NCBI RefSeq assembly: GCF_000010665.1
Contig: NC_012796.1
Span: 2,199,501-2,263,500 of the forward strand
DNA from: Solidesulfovibrio magneticus RS-1
Lineage (GTDB): Bacteria > Desulfobacterota > Desulfovibrionia > Desulfovibrionales > Desulfovibrionaceae
Length of the DNA stretch: 64,000 nt
Direction of reading: 5' to 3'
The notes beneath the pieces were generated by a model. That model saw nothing but the letters and a program-made list of their open reading frames with translations. It ran no database searches and was not told the DNA's origin. The translations under genes were made by a program, and so were the position numbers. Below, piece by piece: positions 9,474-18,499 of the stretch. The number at the start of each line of letters is the position of its first letter. Position 1 is the stretch's first letter.

Positions 9474-10990
9474 TGCCGTCACGCGCTATTGCCGCCGGTC
9501 TGGCCGTTTTGACGTTCCTGCTTGGCCGGGCCGAGCCGGCCCTGGCCCATCTGGTCAGCGCCGACGTGGGCGATTTCTACGCCGGCCTGCTCCATCCCCT
9601 GACCTCCTGGGAGCATTTGCTCCCCCTGGCCGGGCTGGCCTTTCTGGCTGCCCAGTCCGGGCGCGGCGGCGGCCGGCTGGCCGTTTGCCTGCTTCCCCTG
9701 GCCCTGGTTGTCGGCGTCTGCGGCGGCGCGCTCTGGCCGCTGCCCCGGGCCGCCGCCGGACTGGCCGGACTTTGGCTGGCCGTTTGCGGCGTGTTGGCCG
9801 CATGGCCCGGGCCTTGCCGTCCCGCCCTGGTCGGCCTGTGCGCCGCCGGCCTCGGCGTGGCTCTGGGCTGGCGCGGCGGGGCGGACTGGGCCGTCTCCCG
9901 GGCCGGCTGGCAGTTCGTGCCGGGCGTTGCGGCCTGCGGCTTTTTGCTGACGGCCCTGGGCGCGGCCTGGCTGCCGCGCCTGGAGGGCGGCTGGCGGGGG
10001 AAGGCGCGTGGGGCGCTGGGTCTGGCCTTGACACTGGCCGGCCTGCTGCTGGCTTTTCGCGGCGTCATGGGAGAGGGCGGCGCGGCCGGCCTGGGGCAGT
10101 TCGCCGGCTGGCTGGACGGCGGACGGGTGGGCGATTTCCTCAAGCAGCCCACCGCCTCGCCCTGGACCCTGGCCGGTGTCCTGGCCGGGGCCATGGCCTG
10201 GGGCGGGGTTCATGCCCTCACTCCCGGCCACGGCAAGGCCCTGGTCGGGGCCTATCTGGTCGGCGCGCGGGGCACTTGGCGTCATGCCGTCTGGCTGGGA
10301 CTGACCGTGGCCGTCACCCATACGGCGGGCGTTTTTCTTCTGGGCGGCGCGGCCGTGCTGGCCGCCGACGAGGCGGGACGGGAGCGGATGCTTCCCTGGC
10401 TGGCCCTGGCCTCGGGCCTGGGCATGTGCGCCGTGGGCGGGACCATGGCCGCGCGCGGCCTCTGGCGGCTTAGCGGCCGGGCAGGGGAGGAGCGGGCGCA
10501 CAGCCATGGGGGCCTGACTCACAGCCATGGCGGCTTGCCCCATTCCCACGGAGGAACGTCCCATAGCCACGGCGGCGTCGCAGGCGGACAAGACGAGGCG
10601 CTGCACAACCACGGCGGGCCGGCCCACAGCCATGGAGGAGGGACGTACAGCCAGGTCGGCGGAACCTCCGAACCGGTCGGCTGGCGCAATTTGCTGGCCC
10701 TGGGCGTGGCCGGCGGGTTGGTCCCGTGCCCGTCGGCCCTGGCCCTGATGCTGGCCGCCATCGCCCTGGGGCGGCCGGGGTTGGGGCTGGTGCTGTGCGC
10801 GGCCTTTGGTCTGGGGTTGGCCGGCGTGCTGACCGGAGTGGGCCTTTTGTGTCTGGCCGGGGTGCGGTTTCTGGGCGACTCGGGCCGGCTGGGCCGGGCG
10901 GCGCATTGGCTGCCCCTGGTCGGGGCCGGGCTTATCGCCGCCATCGGCGCGCTGGCCGCCTGGGAAGCGCTGGCCGTGCTCATTTCCTGA
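9470..10990 (+). CDS. HupE-like plus NicO/RcnA-type metal transporter fusion with His-rich loop
   Basis: 506 residues starting at ATG 9470 (ATGA overlap with the previous stop); ATG 9473 is an alternative. The N-terminal third is HupE-like (HPLTSWEHLLPLAGLAFLAA). The rest is a NicO/RcnA-type transporter with signatures GGVHALTPGHGKALVGAYL (about 245-263) and GGLVPCPSALALML (about 420-433). Between them, about residues 341-392 carry a histidine-rich cytosolic or periplasmic loop built from repeated SHGG units. Known members move nickel or cobalt across the inner membrane, in either direction. Direction here cannot be told, but the operon with HupE/UreJ and a folding catalyst favours a complete metal-handling unit. 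Confidence 0.82.
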   Translation: MMPSRAIAAGLAVLTFLLGRAEPALAHLVSADVGDFYAGLLHPLTSWEHLLPLAGLAFLAAQSGRGGGRLAVCLLPLALVVGVCGGALWPLPRAAAGLAGLWLAVCGVLAAWPGPCRPALVGLCAAGLGVALGWRGGADWAVSRAGWQFVPGVAACGFLLTALGAAWLPRLEGGWRGKARGALGLALTLAGLLLAFRGVMGEGGAAGLGQFAGWLDGGRVGDFLKQPTASPWTLAGVLAGAMAWGGVHALTPGHGKALVGAYLVGARGTWRHAVWLGLTVAVTHTAGVFLLGGAAVLAADEAGRERMLPWLALASGLGMCAVGGTMAARGLWRLSGRAGEERAHSHGGLTHSHGGLPHSHGGTSHSHGGVAGGQDEALHNHGGPAHSHGGGTYSQVGGTSEPVGWRNLLALGVAGGLVPCPSALALMLAAIALGRPGLGLVLCAAFGLGLAGVLTGVGLLCLAGVRFLGDSGRLGRAAHWLPLVGAGLIAAIGALAAWEALAVLIS

Positions 10991-11092
10991 AAAAGGGCCG
11001 TCCGGGCGGTTGCCAGCCGCCGTGGCCCGGACTATGGAAGGCGAAATTCCGGGCCGCGCGGCAAGAGCCACCGGCCGCTTCCGCGAGGACCC

Positions 11093-11446
11093 ATGCGCCA
11101 GGGCGACGCCGCCAAAACCGTATCCCCCATCGAAGCCGTTCGCCGCTACTGCCTGACCGCCTGCATGGGCGGCCAGCGCAGCTTGGTCGCCGGCTGCGTC
11201 GATGCCGACTGTCCGTTCCATCCGCTGCGCTTAAAGGAAGTGCCCGAGGGCTTCGGCGTGCGTGTGGTGCGGGTCATCCGCCGCTTCTGCCTGCGCTGCA
11301 CCCTGGGTGATCGCGGCGACATCCGCCGTTGCCGGGAAAAGGCCGCCTGCCCGGTCTGGCCTTACCGCATCGGCGTCTCGCCCCGAAAGCTCAAGCGCCT
11401 CATCGCCGAAAAACGCCGCCCCAAGCAGCTCGAACTGCCGCTCTAG
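11093..11446 (+). CDS. Cysteine-rich hypothetical protein
   Basis: 117 residues with eight cysteines (20, 24, 35, 40, 66, 69, 80, 86). They are grouped as CLTAC, CVDADCPFHPLR, CLRC and two singles, with a very basic C-terminus (LKRLIAEKRRPKQLELPL). The spacing suggests one or two zinc or iron-sulfur sites, and the basic tail could touch nucleic acid. I do not recognise a named family. The gene stands alone about 100 nt after the metal-transport operon. Its stop codon is the first TAG of a repeated structured element (11443-11551). Confidence 0.65.
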   Translation: MRQGDAAKTVSPIEAVRRYCLTACMGGQRSLVAGCVDADCPFHPLRLKEVPEGFGVRVVRVIRRFCLRCTLGDRGDIRRCREKAACPVWPYRIGVSPRKLKRLIAEKRRPKQLELPL

Positions 11447-11551
11447 CGTCGCGTCCCTTAAAAAGTACGAGAGTATTTTTTAAGAAAACGCAGGGTTGTC
11501 GTTTGTTGCCTGCGAAACGCCATAGGCGCTTTTCGCGGACGCGACACGAGC
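11443..11551 (+). repeat. Structured 109-bp repeat, copy 1 (three-way-junction fold)
   Basis: About 80% identical to 18496-18605. It begins with the TAG stop of the preceding gene. Predicted pairing: P1 is 11448-11456 with 11537-11545 (GTCGCGTCC/GGACGCGAC). P2 is an A/T-rich 12-bp hairpin, 11457-11468 with 11473-11484. P3 is GCGAAA with TTTCGC near 11512-11536. Differences from copy 2 inside P2 and P3 keep pairing through G-U, which only works if the plus strand is the RNA. Its role is unknown. Confidence 0.6.
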
Positions 11552-11884
11552 TTCACCCCGCCCGGTCCGCCTGGAGCCTCATGGCGCGATTTTGCCCGCC
11601 TTTTGTCGTGGGCGTCTTTCGCCCTGGCCTCGCCCGTTGCCGCCGTCTCCGCTTCTCGACCGTCCGTCCCGGCCAACGGTAGTCCCGCGCCGGTAAACGG
11701 CGTTTTCCCGTTTTCCCGCCGCCGTCCGCCCGCCATGGGGCCAATCCCGCCGTCCGCCGAAATTCCCGTGCCGCCTTGTCGCGGGCCGCCTATTTGTGGC
11801 CCATCCCCAAGCGGCGGCCGTCGCCGACGGGACGCCCGGACCAACCCCGGCCCGGCCACAGGCCGGAGACAAGGAGCACGATCC
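11552..11884. other. Non-coding gap before the symporter operon
   Basis: 333 bp with no convincing gene; the open frames here are typical of GC-rich shadow coding. The first 30 bases still resemble the sequence that follows copy 2 of the structured repeat. The operon promoter must lie here, and AAGGAG precedes the ATG at 11885. I see no clear sigma-70 or sigma-54 motif. Confidence 0.5.
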
Positions 11885-12208
11885 ATGCAACCAGACCACG
11901 CCCCGCCCGCCGCCCACGCCCCGGACGCCGGCCAGTTTTCCGCCCTCGTGCGCAAACGCTGGACCGTCTCCCTGACCCTGACCGCGCTCATGCTGTCCAT
12001 TTACTACGGCTTCATCATCATCCTGGCCTTTCGCCCCGACATCTTCGCCGAACGCGTCGGCCAGCGCCTGACGCTCGGCATCCCGGTGGGCCTTGGCGTC
12101 ATCCTGGCCTCCTGGCTGCTCACCGGCCTGTACGTGCGCTGGGCCAACGACGACTACGACAGCACCGTGAACACCATCAAACGCGCCATGCGGGAGAACC
12201 AGGGATGA
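11885..12208 (+). CDS. DUF485 small membrane protein, symporter partner
   Basis: 107 residues with an AAGGAG ribosome site before ATG 11885. Two membrane helices (about 33-53, [18 protein letters not shown]; and 67-88, [20 protein letters not shown]) and the closing [18 protein letters not shown] motif are typical of DUF485 proteins (YjcH type). These are nearly always encoded directly ahead of an ActP-type sodium:acetate symporter and are thought to be its accessory subunit. The stop overlaps the next start (ATGA), which implies translational coupling. Confidence 0.88.
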   Translation: MQPDHAPPAAHAPDAGQFSALVRKRWTVSLTLTALMLSIYYGFIIILAFRPDIFAERVGQRLTLGIPVGLGVILASWLLTGLYVRWANDDYDSTVNTIKRAMRENQG

Positions 12209-13752
12209 ACACGTTTACCAGCACCATCGGCCAGCCCAACGCCACCTCCATCATCTTCTTCTTCGTCTTCATCGCCGCCACCCTGGTCATCACCTATTAC
12301 GCCGCCCGGCGCAGCCGCTCGGCCTCCCAGTTCTACGCCGCCGGCCGCTCGGTGACCGGCTGGCAAAACGGCCTGGCGCTGGCCGGCGACTACATGTCCG
12401 CCGCCTCGTTTCTGGGCATCGCCGGCCTGGTGTCGCTCAAGGGCTACGACGGCCTCATCTATTCCATCGGCTTTCTGGTCGGCTGGCCCATCATCATGTT
12501 TCTCATCGCCGAACCCCTGCGCAACCTCGGCAAATACACCTTTGCCGACGTGGTGGCCTACCGTCTTTCCCAAAAACCCGTCCGCGTGGCCGCTTCGATC
12601 GGCTCGCTTTTGACCGTGTGCTTCTACCTCATCGCCCAAATGGTGGGCTCGGGGTCACTTATCAAGATGATGTTCGGCCTGCCCTATGAGACGGCCATCA
12701 TCATTGTGGGCGCGGTCATGATCGCCTACGTGCTCTTCGGCGGGATGCTCGCCACCACCTGGGTGCAGATCATCAAGGCCGTGCTGCTTCTGGCCGGAGC
12801 CACGGTCATGGTGCTCATGGCCCTGTCCCGGTTCAACTTCGACGTGACGGCGCTTTTCGGCGCGGCGGCCGCCACCTACGGTGAGAAAGTGCTCAATCCC
12901 GGCGGGCTGGTGGCCAATCCCCTGGACGCCGTGTCCCTTGGCATCGCGCTCATGTTCGGCACCGCCGGGCTGCCCCACATCCTTATGCGCTTCTACACCG
13001 TGCCCGACGCCAAGGCCGCCCGCAAATCCGTGTTCTACGCCACCGGGCTTATCGGCTACTTCTACATCCTCACCTTCATCATCGGTTTTGCCTCCATGGT
13101 GCTCGTGGGCCGCGACGTCATCGTCAAGATGGACGCCGGCGGCAACATGGCCGCGCTGCTCCTGGCCGAAGTGACCGGCGGCACGGTGTTTCTCGGGTTC
13201 ATCGCGGCGGTCGCCTTCGCCACCATCCTGGCCGTGGTGGCCGGACTGACCCTGGCCGGAGCCACGACGCTGTCCCACGACCTCTACGCCAACGTGTTTA
13301 GGGCCGGCCGCTCCACCGAGGAAAACGAGATGAAGGTGGCCAAGCGGGCGACCATCGGCCTTGGCGTGGCCGCCGTCCTGCTTGGCCTGGCCTTCAAGGG
13401 CCAAAACGTGGCCTTCATGGTGGGCTTGGCCTTTGCCATCGCCGCCAGCGCCAACTTCCCGGCGCTCATCCTCTCCATCCTCTGGAAGGGGACCAGCACC
13501 TTCGGCGCCACGGCCAGCATCGTGGCCGGGGCCGTGGCCGCCGTGGGGCTCATTGTCCTGTCGCCCACGGTCTGGGTGGACATCCTCGGCAACGCCGCCC
13601 CCATCTTCCCCTGGAAGAACCCGGCCCTGGTGTCCATGCCCTTTGCCTTCCTGGTCGGCTGGCTCGGTTCGGTGCTGGTTCCCGACGCCCGGGCCCAGTC
13701 CCTCTACGCCGCCCAGCAGATCCGCAACTATCTGGGCGTGGGCGCGGAGTGA
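12205..13752 (+). CDS. actP: Sodium:solute (acetate-type) symporter
   Basis: 515 residues, about 13 membrane helices, sodium:solute symporter family. Residues [20 protein letters not shown] and [20 protein letters not shown] are the hallmark of the ActP/YjcG branch that carries acetate and other short monocarboxylates with Na+. [22 protein letters not shown] is also characteristic. Coupling with DUF485 supports the call. In an organism that makes acetate from lactate, it could recapture acetate or import pyruvate or propionate. A strong hairpin follows the stop, and the next genes encode DUF294 proteins often linked to this transporter type. Confidence 0.9.
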   Translation: MNTFTSTIGQPNATSIIFFFVFIAATLVITYYAARRSRSASQFYAAGRSVTGWQNGLALAGDYMSAASFLGIAGLVSLKGYDGLIYSIGFLVGWPIIMFLIAEPLRNLGKYTFADVVAYRLSQKPVRVAASIGSLLTVCFYLIAQMVGSGSLIKMMFGLPYETAIIIVGAVMIAYVLFGGMLATTWVQIIKAVLLLAGATVMVLMALSRFNFDVTALFGAAAATYGEKVLNPGGLVANPLDAVSLGIALMFGTAGLPHILMRFYTVPDAKAARKSVFYATGLIGYFYILTFIIGFASMVLVGRDVIVKMDAGGNMAALLLAEVTGGTVFLGFIAAVAFATILAVVAGLTLAGATTLSHDLYANVFRAGRSTEENEMKVAKRATIGLGVAAVLLGLAFKGQNVAFMVGLAFAIAASANFPALILSILWKGTSTFGATASIVAGAVAAVGLIVLSPTVWVDILGNAAPIFPWKNPALVSMPFAFLVGWLGSVLVPDARAQSLYAAQQIRNYLGVGAE

Positions 13753-13760
13753 TCGCTCGC

Positions 13761-13794
13761 AAACGGACCGGGGAGGCTCTCCCCGGTCCGTTTT
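13761..13794 (+). terminator. Strong hairpin after the symporter gene
   Basis: A perfect 15-bp stem, 13761-13775 with 13779-13793, has a 3-nt loop and ends in TTTT. It lies 8 nt past the symporter stop. The U-run is short, so it may attenuate rather than end transcription into the downstream DUF294 gene, which starts only 30 nt later. Confidence 0.65.
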
Positions 13795-13823
13795 GCCGTT
13801 TGTCGCCGTGTTTCGGAGATGCC

Positions 13824-14873
13824 ATGGACCCACATGCCGCCGCCCTTGTCGCCGCTTTGTCCGCCGCCCCCGACAGCCTGGCCCTGGGGCGGGAACTGGA
13901 GCGCATCCGCCGGCTTATCGCCGACCGGGCCGTGTCCCGGGCCGACGCCCTGGAAACCGGACAGTTGGCCAGCCAGTTGTATGACGCGTTTCTCGTGCGC
14001 GCGGCCGAACTGGCCCGGGAAGGGTCGCCGAAGCTTCCCGAGACGGCCGGTCCGTGCTGCCTGGCCGTGCTCGGCAGCCAGGGCCGGCGCGAACAGTTCC
14101 TGGCCACGGACCAGGACAACGCCTTGATCCTCGGTGATGGCGTCGACGAAGCGGCCCTGGCCGCTTTTGCCGCTCGACTGGAACACCAGCTGGCCGAGGC
14201 TGGAATGCCGCCCTGTCCCAAGGGCATCATGGCCGCCAACTCGGCCTGGCGACGGCCGCTTGGGGACTGGTTTGCGGCCATGGACGCCGCCGCCGCCCGC
14301 CCGGATGAGGAGGCGGTGCTTTTCATCTCGCTTCTGGCCGATCTGCGGCCGGTCTGGGGCGAGGCGTCCCTGGCCGCCGCCCTGGCCGAGCGGGTGCGCC
14401 GCCGGGCCATGGAATCGAGTTTGCTCACCCGGGGACTGGCCCGGGAGGCCCTGCGTTTCGGGCCGCCGACGCTGATTTTCGGCCATCTCCCCAGCGGTCT
14501 TTTCGGCCTTGGCCATGGCAGCCTCGATCTCAAGGCCGCCGCCGTGTATCCGCTGGTCCTTGGCGTCAAGGCCCTGGCCCTGGAGGCCGGCATCGCCGCG
14601 CCGGACACCCTGGGGCGGCTTGCCGGCCTAGTCGCAGCCGGCTGCATGGAGCCGGAACTCGCCGCGGCCTTGCAGGACGGTCTGGCCCGGGTCCAGTCCC
14701 TGCGCCTGGCTGCTCAGGCCACGGCCTGGAGCCGGGGACAAACCGCCGACAACCGCCTGATCCCGGCGCGCCTGTCCGCCGAGACGCTGGCCGATCTCGA
14801 CGCCGCCCTGCGCGCCGCCGGCCGGTTGTCCGAAATCCTCAAGCACCACTTTAGCCTGCACTGTCTGACCTGA
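13824..14873 (+). CDS. DUF294-type nucleotidyltransferase-like protein
   Basis: 349 residues. The nucleotidyltransferase signature GSQGRREQFLATDQDNAL is at 84-101, with the two aspartates (D96, D98) expected to hold metal. A helical substrate-binding domain follows (to 349), matching the DUF294 plus DUF294_C pair. Related GlnD-like domains transfer nucleotides to proteins, but the substrate of this group is unknown. There are no CBS or cyclic-nucleotide domains in this copy. The gene lies between the symporter and a larger protein that has those sensory domains and a decayed nucleotidyltransferase, so the two may work as a split pair. Confidence 0.8.
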   Translation: MDPHAAALVAALSAAPDSLALGRELERIRRLIADRAVSRADALETGQLASQLYDAFLVRAAELAREGSPKLPETAGPCCLAVLGSQGRREQFLATDQDNALILGDGVDEAALAAFAARLEHQLAEAGMPPCPKGIMAANSAWRRPLGDWFAAMDAAAARPDEEAVLFISLLADLRPVWGEASLAAALAERVRRRAMESSLLTRGLAREALRFGPPTLIFGHLPSGLFGLGHGSLDLKAAAVYPLVLGVKALALEAGIAAPDTLGRLAGLVAAGCMEPELAAALQDGLARVQSLRLAAQATAWSRGQTADNRLIPARLSAETLADLDAALRAAGRLSEILKHHFSLHCLT

Positions 14874-14888
14874 TCCCGGAGGCCCGCC

Positions 14889-16739
14889 ATGTCCCTGCCC
14901 GATCCCTCGCGCCAACCCGATGCCGTGGCCGCCTTCCTGGCCGTCGTGCCGCCTTTTGACCGCCTGCCGCCGGACGAACGGTCCATCCTGGCCGCTGTCG
15001 GCCGGGTGGAGTTGTTCCTTGAAGGCGAGACCATCGCCGAGCCTGATGGCGAGACGACCGAGGAGGCCGTGTGCTGCATCCAGCGTGGTTCGGTGGTGTT
15101 TGTTGGCCAGGGCGACGCCTCGGGGCTGGCCGACGCGCGCGGGGAAGGGGAGTGCTTCGGCCTTGGCGGCGCGCTTCCCGGCGCATCGGAAGGCTGCCGG
15201 GCCGTGGCCGCCAGCGACGCGTTTTTGGTGCGTTTGCCCGGCGCGGCCTATGCCGCCATGGCCAGGCGGCATCCCTTTGTGGCCGCCTATTTCGCCAACT
15301 GCCTGGACAAGCAAGCCTGCCGGGCCGACGACGGTCTGGGGTTGGAAGCGGCCGAGGCCGATGGGGACTACCTCTTCACCCGGCTGGCCGGGGAGGTGGC
15401 TTCGCCCGGCATCGTGTCCGTGGCCCGGGGCACGGACCTGCCGGCCACGGCCCGGGTCATGGAGGAAGCCGGTGTGGGCTCGGTGCTCGTGCGCGAGGCT
15501 TCGGGCACGGTCATCGGCATCGTCACCGACCGCGACCTGCGCCGGGCCGTGGCCCGGGGCATGGGCCTTGCCGCTCCGGTCGAGACGCTCATGTCCACGC
15601 CCGTGGCCGCCATCGACGCGGTAACACCCTGTTTCGAGGCCTTAAGCCGCATGACCGAGGCCGGCATCCGCCATCTGCTGGTGACCAGGGACGGGGAGCC
15701 GGCCGGGCTGGTCACGGCCAATGACCTGCTCCTGGCCCACGGCCGTTCGCCCATGGCCCTCTTGCGGGCCATCCGCCGGGCGGCCGGCCTGGACGACCTT
15801 ATGGCCCTGTCCCATCGGGCCGGCCCCCTGGCCGCCGCCCTGGCCGCGCGCGGGGCCGGAGCGGCCACGGTGGGCGGCATCCTGGCCATGACCGCCCAGG
15901 GCCTGCTCGGGCGGCTGGTGGAGCTGGCCGAGCGGCGTTTCGGCCCGCCGCCGGGCAAATGGTGCTGGCTGCTCCTGGGGCCGGCCGCCCGGCGCGAACT
16001 CCTGCCCGGCCAGGGACTGGACGCGGTCGTGGCCGTCGACTGCGGCGGGGACGACATCCTGGAGCGGGCCATGGACACCTACTGCCGGGCCGTGCTGCCG
16101 GCCCTGGCCGAGGAGCTGGCCGCCTGCCGCCTGGGCGGCGGCCGGCTTCTGGGTCCGGTGCGGCTGTCGGGCCTCGTGGCCCTGGCTGCCCAGGGCCGCG
16201 ATCTGGACGGCCTGGACCTGCTGCCGGCCGTGGGCGGGGCCGGACTCCTGGACGCGGTCCGGCAGCGGCTGGCCGCGGACCGGCCGGACCCGGGCTTGGT
16301 GTTGTCCGCCCTGGGTGCGGTGGTGGCCCGGCCGACGCCGCTTGGGGTGCACCAGGGGAAGCTGGCCGAGCGGGCCGGGGGCTTTGCCCCGGTGTTCGAT
16401 CTGGACGGACGCGGCAGCGGGGCGGTTTCGGCCATGGCCCGGCTGGCGGCGGCCTTTTACGGACTGCCGGAACTCGGCACGGCCAGGCGTCTGGCCGCCC
16501 TGGCCGCCAGGGGCCATCTGCCCGAGACGGTGGCCCAAAACGCCGGCCAGGCCTGGGCGTTTTTCGAGGGCGAGCGCCTGGCCGCCCGGCTGGCCGGCCA
16601 GGCCGACCCCGATGTCGTGGCCCGGCCGGGGATGCTCTCCGCCAGAAAACGCCAGGAATGCCGGGCCGCCTTTGCCGCCGTGGAGGCTTTGCGCCAAACC
16701 CTTGCCGCCATGCTTGCCGGGATGGGGGCCGGGCAATGA
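14889..16739 (+). CDS. Cyclic-nucleotide-binding/CBS protein with degenerate DUF294 domain
   Basis: 616 residues with GGAGG ahead of the start. Domain order: cNMP-binding-like beta roll (about 15-130); CBS pair (about 185-285, with GIVTDRDLRRAV and GLVTANDLLLAHG); DUF294-type domain (from about 350) and its helical partner (to 616). The nucleotidyltransferase motif appears as GPAARRELLPGQGLDAVVAVD near 364-384. The Gly-Ser of the usual motif is lost and the paired acidic residues are altered, so transferase activity is doubtful. It starts 15 nt after the intact paralog. The likely role is ligand sensing coupled to the symporter or to the intact transferase. Confidence 0.78.
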   Translation: MSLPDPSRQPDAVAAFLAVVPPFDRLPPDERSILAAVGRVELFLEGETIAEPDGETTEEAVCCIQRGSVVFVGQGDASGLADARGEGECFGLGGALPGASEGCRAVAASDAFLVRLPGAAYAAMARRHPFVAAYFANCLDKQACRADDGLGLEAAEADGDYLFTRLAGEVASPGIVSVARGTDLPATARVMEEAGVGSVLVREASGTVIGIVTDRDLRRAVARGMGLAAPVETLMSTPVAAIDAVTPCFEALSRMTEAGIRHLLVTRDGEPAGLVTANDLLLAHGRSPMALLRAIRRAAGLDDLMALSHRAGPLAAALAARGAGAATVGGILAMTAQGLLGRLVELAERRFGPPPGKWCWLLLGPAARRELLPGQGLDAVVAVDCGGDDILERAMDTYCRAVLPALAEELAACRLGGGRLLGPVRLSGLVALAAQGRDLDGLDLLPAVGGAGLLDAVRQRLAADRPDPGLVLSALGAVVARPTPLGVHQGKLAERAGGFAPVFDLDGRGSGAVSAMARLAAAFYGLPELGTARRLAALAARGHLPETVAQNAGQAWAFFEGERLAARLAGQADPDVVARPGMLSARKRQECRAAFAAVEALRQTLAAMLAGMGAGQ

Positions 16740-17464
16740 GCCGGCTTCTGAGCGGTCTTCTGGATCGCCTGAGGCGTCCCTTTGTCCGGCCCCCGGTCCA
16801 TCCGGCCCTGGCCGCCCACCGGGCCGTCCAGGCCGGGCGCAAGGCCGGGGCGTTTCTTGGCGACCTCGAATTCGTGGTCCTCGACACCGAACTCACCGGG
16901 TTTGATCCCAAACGTGACGCCATCGTGTCCGTGGCTGCGGTACGTCTGCGGGGCCTTTCCATCATGGCCGGCGAGACCTTCGCCGCTTTGACCCGGCCGC
17001 AGCGTGACGTGCCGCGCCAGTCCTCCCTGGTCCATGGCCTGACCGCCTCGACCCTCAGCCAAGCCGCCGATCTTGAGGCCGTTTTGCTAAGGCTCCTCGA
17101 TTTCATCGGTCCGGCCGTCATCGTCGGCCATCATGTTGATTTGGACATGGGGTTTTTAAACGCCGCCAGCCGCCGTTATTTTGGCGACGAACTGGCCGCG
17201 CCCTGCATCGACACCCTGCGTCTGGCCATGGCCTACGAAGAAAAACGCCTGTCCCTGGAGGGCGGGGCCGGGCTGGAACATGCCGCCTTCGACCTGCCAA
17301 GCCTGTGCCGTCGCTATGGCCTGCCCGAATTCGCCGCCCATGACGCCCGACACGACGCCCTGGCCGCCGCCTACCTCTTTGTCTACCTGGCCAAAAAGCT
17401 CGGTCAAGGCCGGGCGCTGACCCTGCCCGACCTGTGGCGGGCCGGCCGGCATTGGTGGATGTAG
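16736..17464 (+). CDS. DEDDh 3'-5' exonuclease (DNA polymerase III epsilon-like)
   Basis: 242 residues starting in an ATGA overlap with the previous stop. Exo I motif: VVLDTELTGFDP (D50, E52). Exo II: VGHHVDLDMGFLN (about 128-140). Exo III: HDARHDALAAAYLF (about 203-216), with the DEDDh histidine. It should trim DNA or RNA from the 3' end. Such epsilon-like exonucleases are often the last gene of symporter/DUF294/CBS operons in proteobacteria. The physiological link is unclear. Confidence 0.85.
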   Translation: MSRLLSGLLDRLRRPFVRPPVHPALAAHRAVQAGRKAGAFLGDLEFVVLDTELTGFDPKRDAIVSVAAVRLRGLSIMAGETFAALTRPQRDVPRQSSLVHGLTASTLSQAADLEAVLLRLLDFIGPAVIVGHHVDLDMGFLNAASRRYFGDELAAPCIDTLRLAMAYEEKRLSLEGGAGLEHAAFDLPSLCRRYGLPEFAAHDARHDALAAAYLFVYLAKKLGQGRALTLPDLWRAGRHWWM

Positions 17465-17491
17465 TTTTTGGCCGGAAACCAAAAAAAGGGG

Positions 17492-17542
17492 TTGACGAGG
17501 CAGGGCGGAGTCTCTAGATAGGAATCAACAGCAACTAGGAAT
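17492..17542 (+). promoter_or_regulatory. perR promoter with overlapping direct repeats
   Basis: TTGACG (17492-17497) and TAGATA (17515-17520) are separated by exactly 17 nt, a good sigma-70 promoter. Two TAGGAAT copies, 17519-17525 and 17536-17542, flank the likely start of transcription. They are possible operator half-sites for autoregulation by PerR; they do not form the classic Fur/PerR palindrome. Confidence 0.6.
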
Positions 17543-17549
17543 AAGACCT

Positions 17550-17969
17550 ATGCAGATCGACGCCCTCAAAATACTGTTCGCCCAAAGCGGCCTCAAGTTT
17601 ACCAACCAACGGTATCTGGTATACAAGGCCATGGTCGAAGCCCGGGATCATCCCTCGGCCGAGACGGTCTGGCGGCGAGTTCGGGAGTCGGCTCCGGCCA
17701 TTTCCCTGGATACGGTCTACCGCACCCTGGCTTCGCTGGAGGCGCGGGGGCTGGTGACCCGGGTGCCGGGAGGGGCCGAAGAGAGCCGCTTCGACGGGGA
17801 CGCGTCGCCCCATCACCATCTGGTGTGCTTGCAGTGCGGGGGCATCGAGGATTTCGTCATGCTCGGAGCCGGGCTGGCCGATCTGCCGCCGGAAGTGGCG
17901 GCCTGGGGCCGCGTGCGCGACGCCCAGGTGCTGGTTCGCGGCGTGTGCCGCCGTTGCCTTGGCTTGTGA
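17550..17969 (+). CDS. perR: PerR-type Fur-family peroxide regulator
   Basis: 139 residues. The winged helix covers 1-80 (FTNQRYLVYKAMVEARDHPS, then SLDTVYRTLASLEARGLV). The metal/dimer domain carries a structural zinc site at C93, C96, C133 and C136. H34, D82/D84 and H88-H90 are candidates for the regulatory metal site that senses peroxide. Fur-family proteins of the PerR branch repress oxidative-defence genes until metal-catalysed histidine oxidation releases them. Rubrerythrin and a rubredoxin-like gene follow directly, as in D. vulgaris, which supports perR over fur or zur. Confidence 0.88.
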   Translation: MQIDALKILFAQSGLKFTNQRYLVYKAMVEARDHPSAETVWRRVRESAPAISLDTVYRTLASLEARGLVTRVPGGAEESRFDGDASPHHHLVCLQCGGIEDFVMLGAGLADLPPEVAAWGRVRDAQVLVRGVCRRCLGL

Positions 17970-18004
17970 AAACAATCAACCCAACTCAATACAAGGAGCA
18001 AGTG

Positions 18005-18499
18005 ATGTCCAAGACCATGAACAATCTGCAGGAAGCTTTTGCCGGCGAGTCCCAGGCCAACCGCAAGTATCTCGCCTTTGCCGCCCAGGCCGAAAAAGAC
18101 GGCATGATCGGCGTGGCCAAGCTGTTCAAGGCCGCCGCCGCCGCCGAGACCGTCCACGCCCACACCCATCTGCGCAACATGAAGGGCATCGGGACCACGG
18201 CCGAGAACCTCAAGGCCGCCATCGAGGGCGAAACCCACGAATTTAAGTCCATGTACCCGGCCATGATCGAGGAAGCCAAGGCCGAGGGCGATAAGGCGGC
18301 CGAGCGCGGCTTCACTTTCGCCAACGCCGTGGAGCAGCTCCACGCCGAGCTCTATTCCGCCGCCGCCAAGGACCCCGCTGGCTATCCCGTCGAGGATTGG
18401 TACGTCTGCTCGGTGTGCGGCTACACCATCGCCGGCGCGGCTCCCGAGAAGTGCCCGGTCTGCCAGGCTTTGGCCAAGGCGTTTTTCAAGGTCGACTAG
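18005..18499 (+). CDS. rbr: Rubrerythrin
   Basis: 164 residues: an N-terminal ferritin-like four-helix domain (about 1-130) with carboxylate ligands for the di-iron centre ([43 protein letters not shown]), then a C-terminal rubredoxin-type Fe(SCys)4 site (CSVCGY and CPVCQ). It reduces hydrogen peroxide to water in the cytosol of anaerobes. It starts 35 nt after perR and shares its promoter. The stop codon TAG is the start of the second copy of the structured repeat. Confidence 0.95.
   Translation: MSKTMNNLQEAFAGESQANRKYLAFAAQAEKDGMIGVAKLFKAAAAAETVHAHTHLRNMKGIGTTAENLKAAIEGETHEFKSMYPAMIEEAKAEGDKAAERGFTFANAVEQLHAELYSAAAKDPAGYPVEDWYVCSVCGYTIAGAAPEKCPVCQALAKAFFKVD

Noticed and set aside
10490-10645. 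Repeated CAC/CAT-rich DNA considered as a possible CRISPR-like or tandem DNA repeat
   Set aside because: It is in frame inside the NicO gene and encodes the histidine-rich loop; units are short and irregular.
9479-11221. A 580-codon minus-strand frame across the NicO fusion gene
   Set aside because: Gln/Gly/Ala/Pro-rich antisense translation over a convincing membrane protein; no start context and no domain.
17465-17485. TTTTTGG-N7-CCAAAAA hairpin after the exonuclease gene as a terminator
   Set aside because: The stem is weak and no T run follows on the plus strand. It may contribute, but I would not annotate it.
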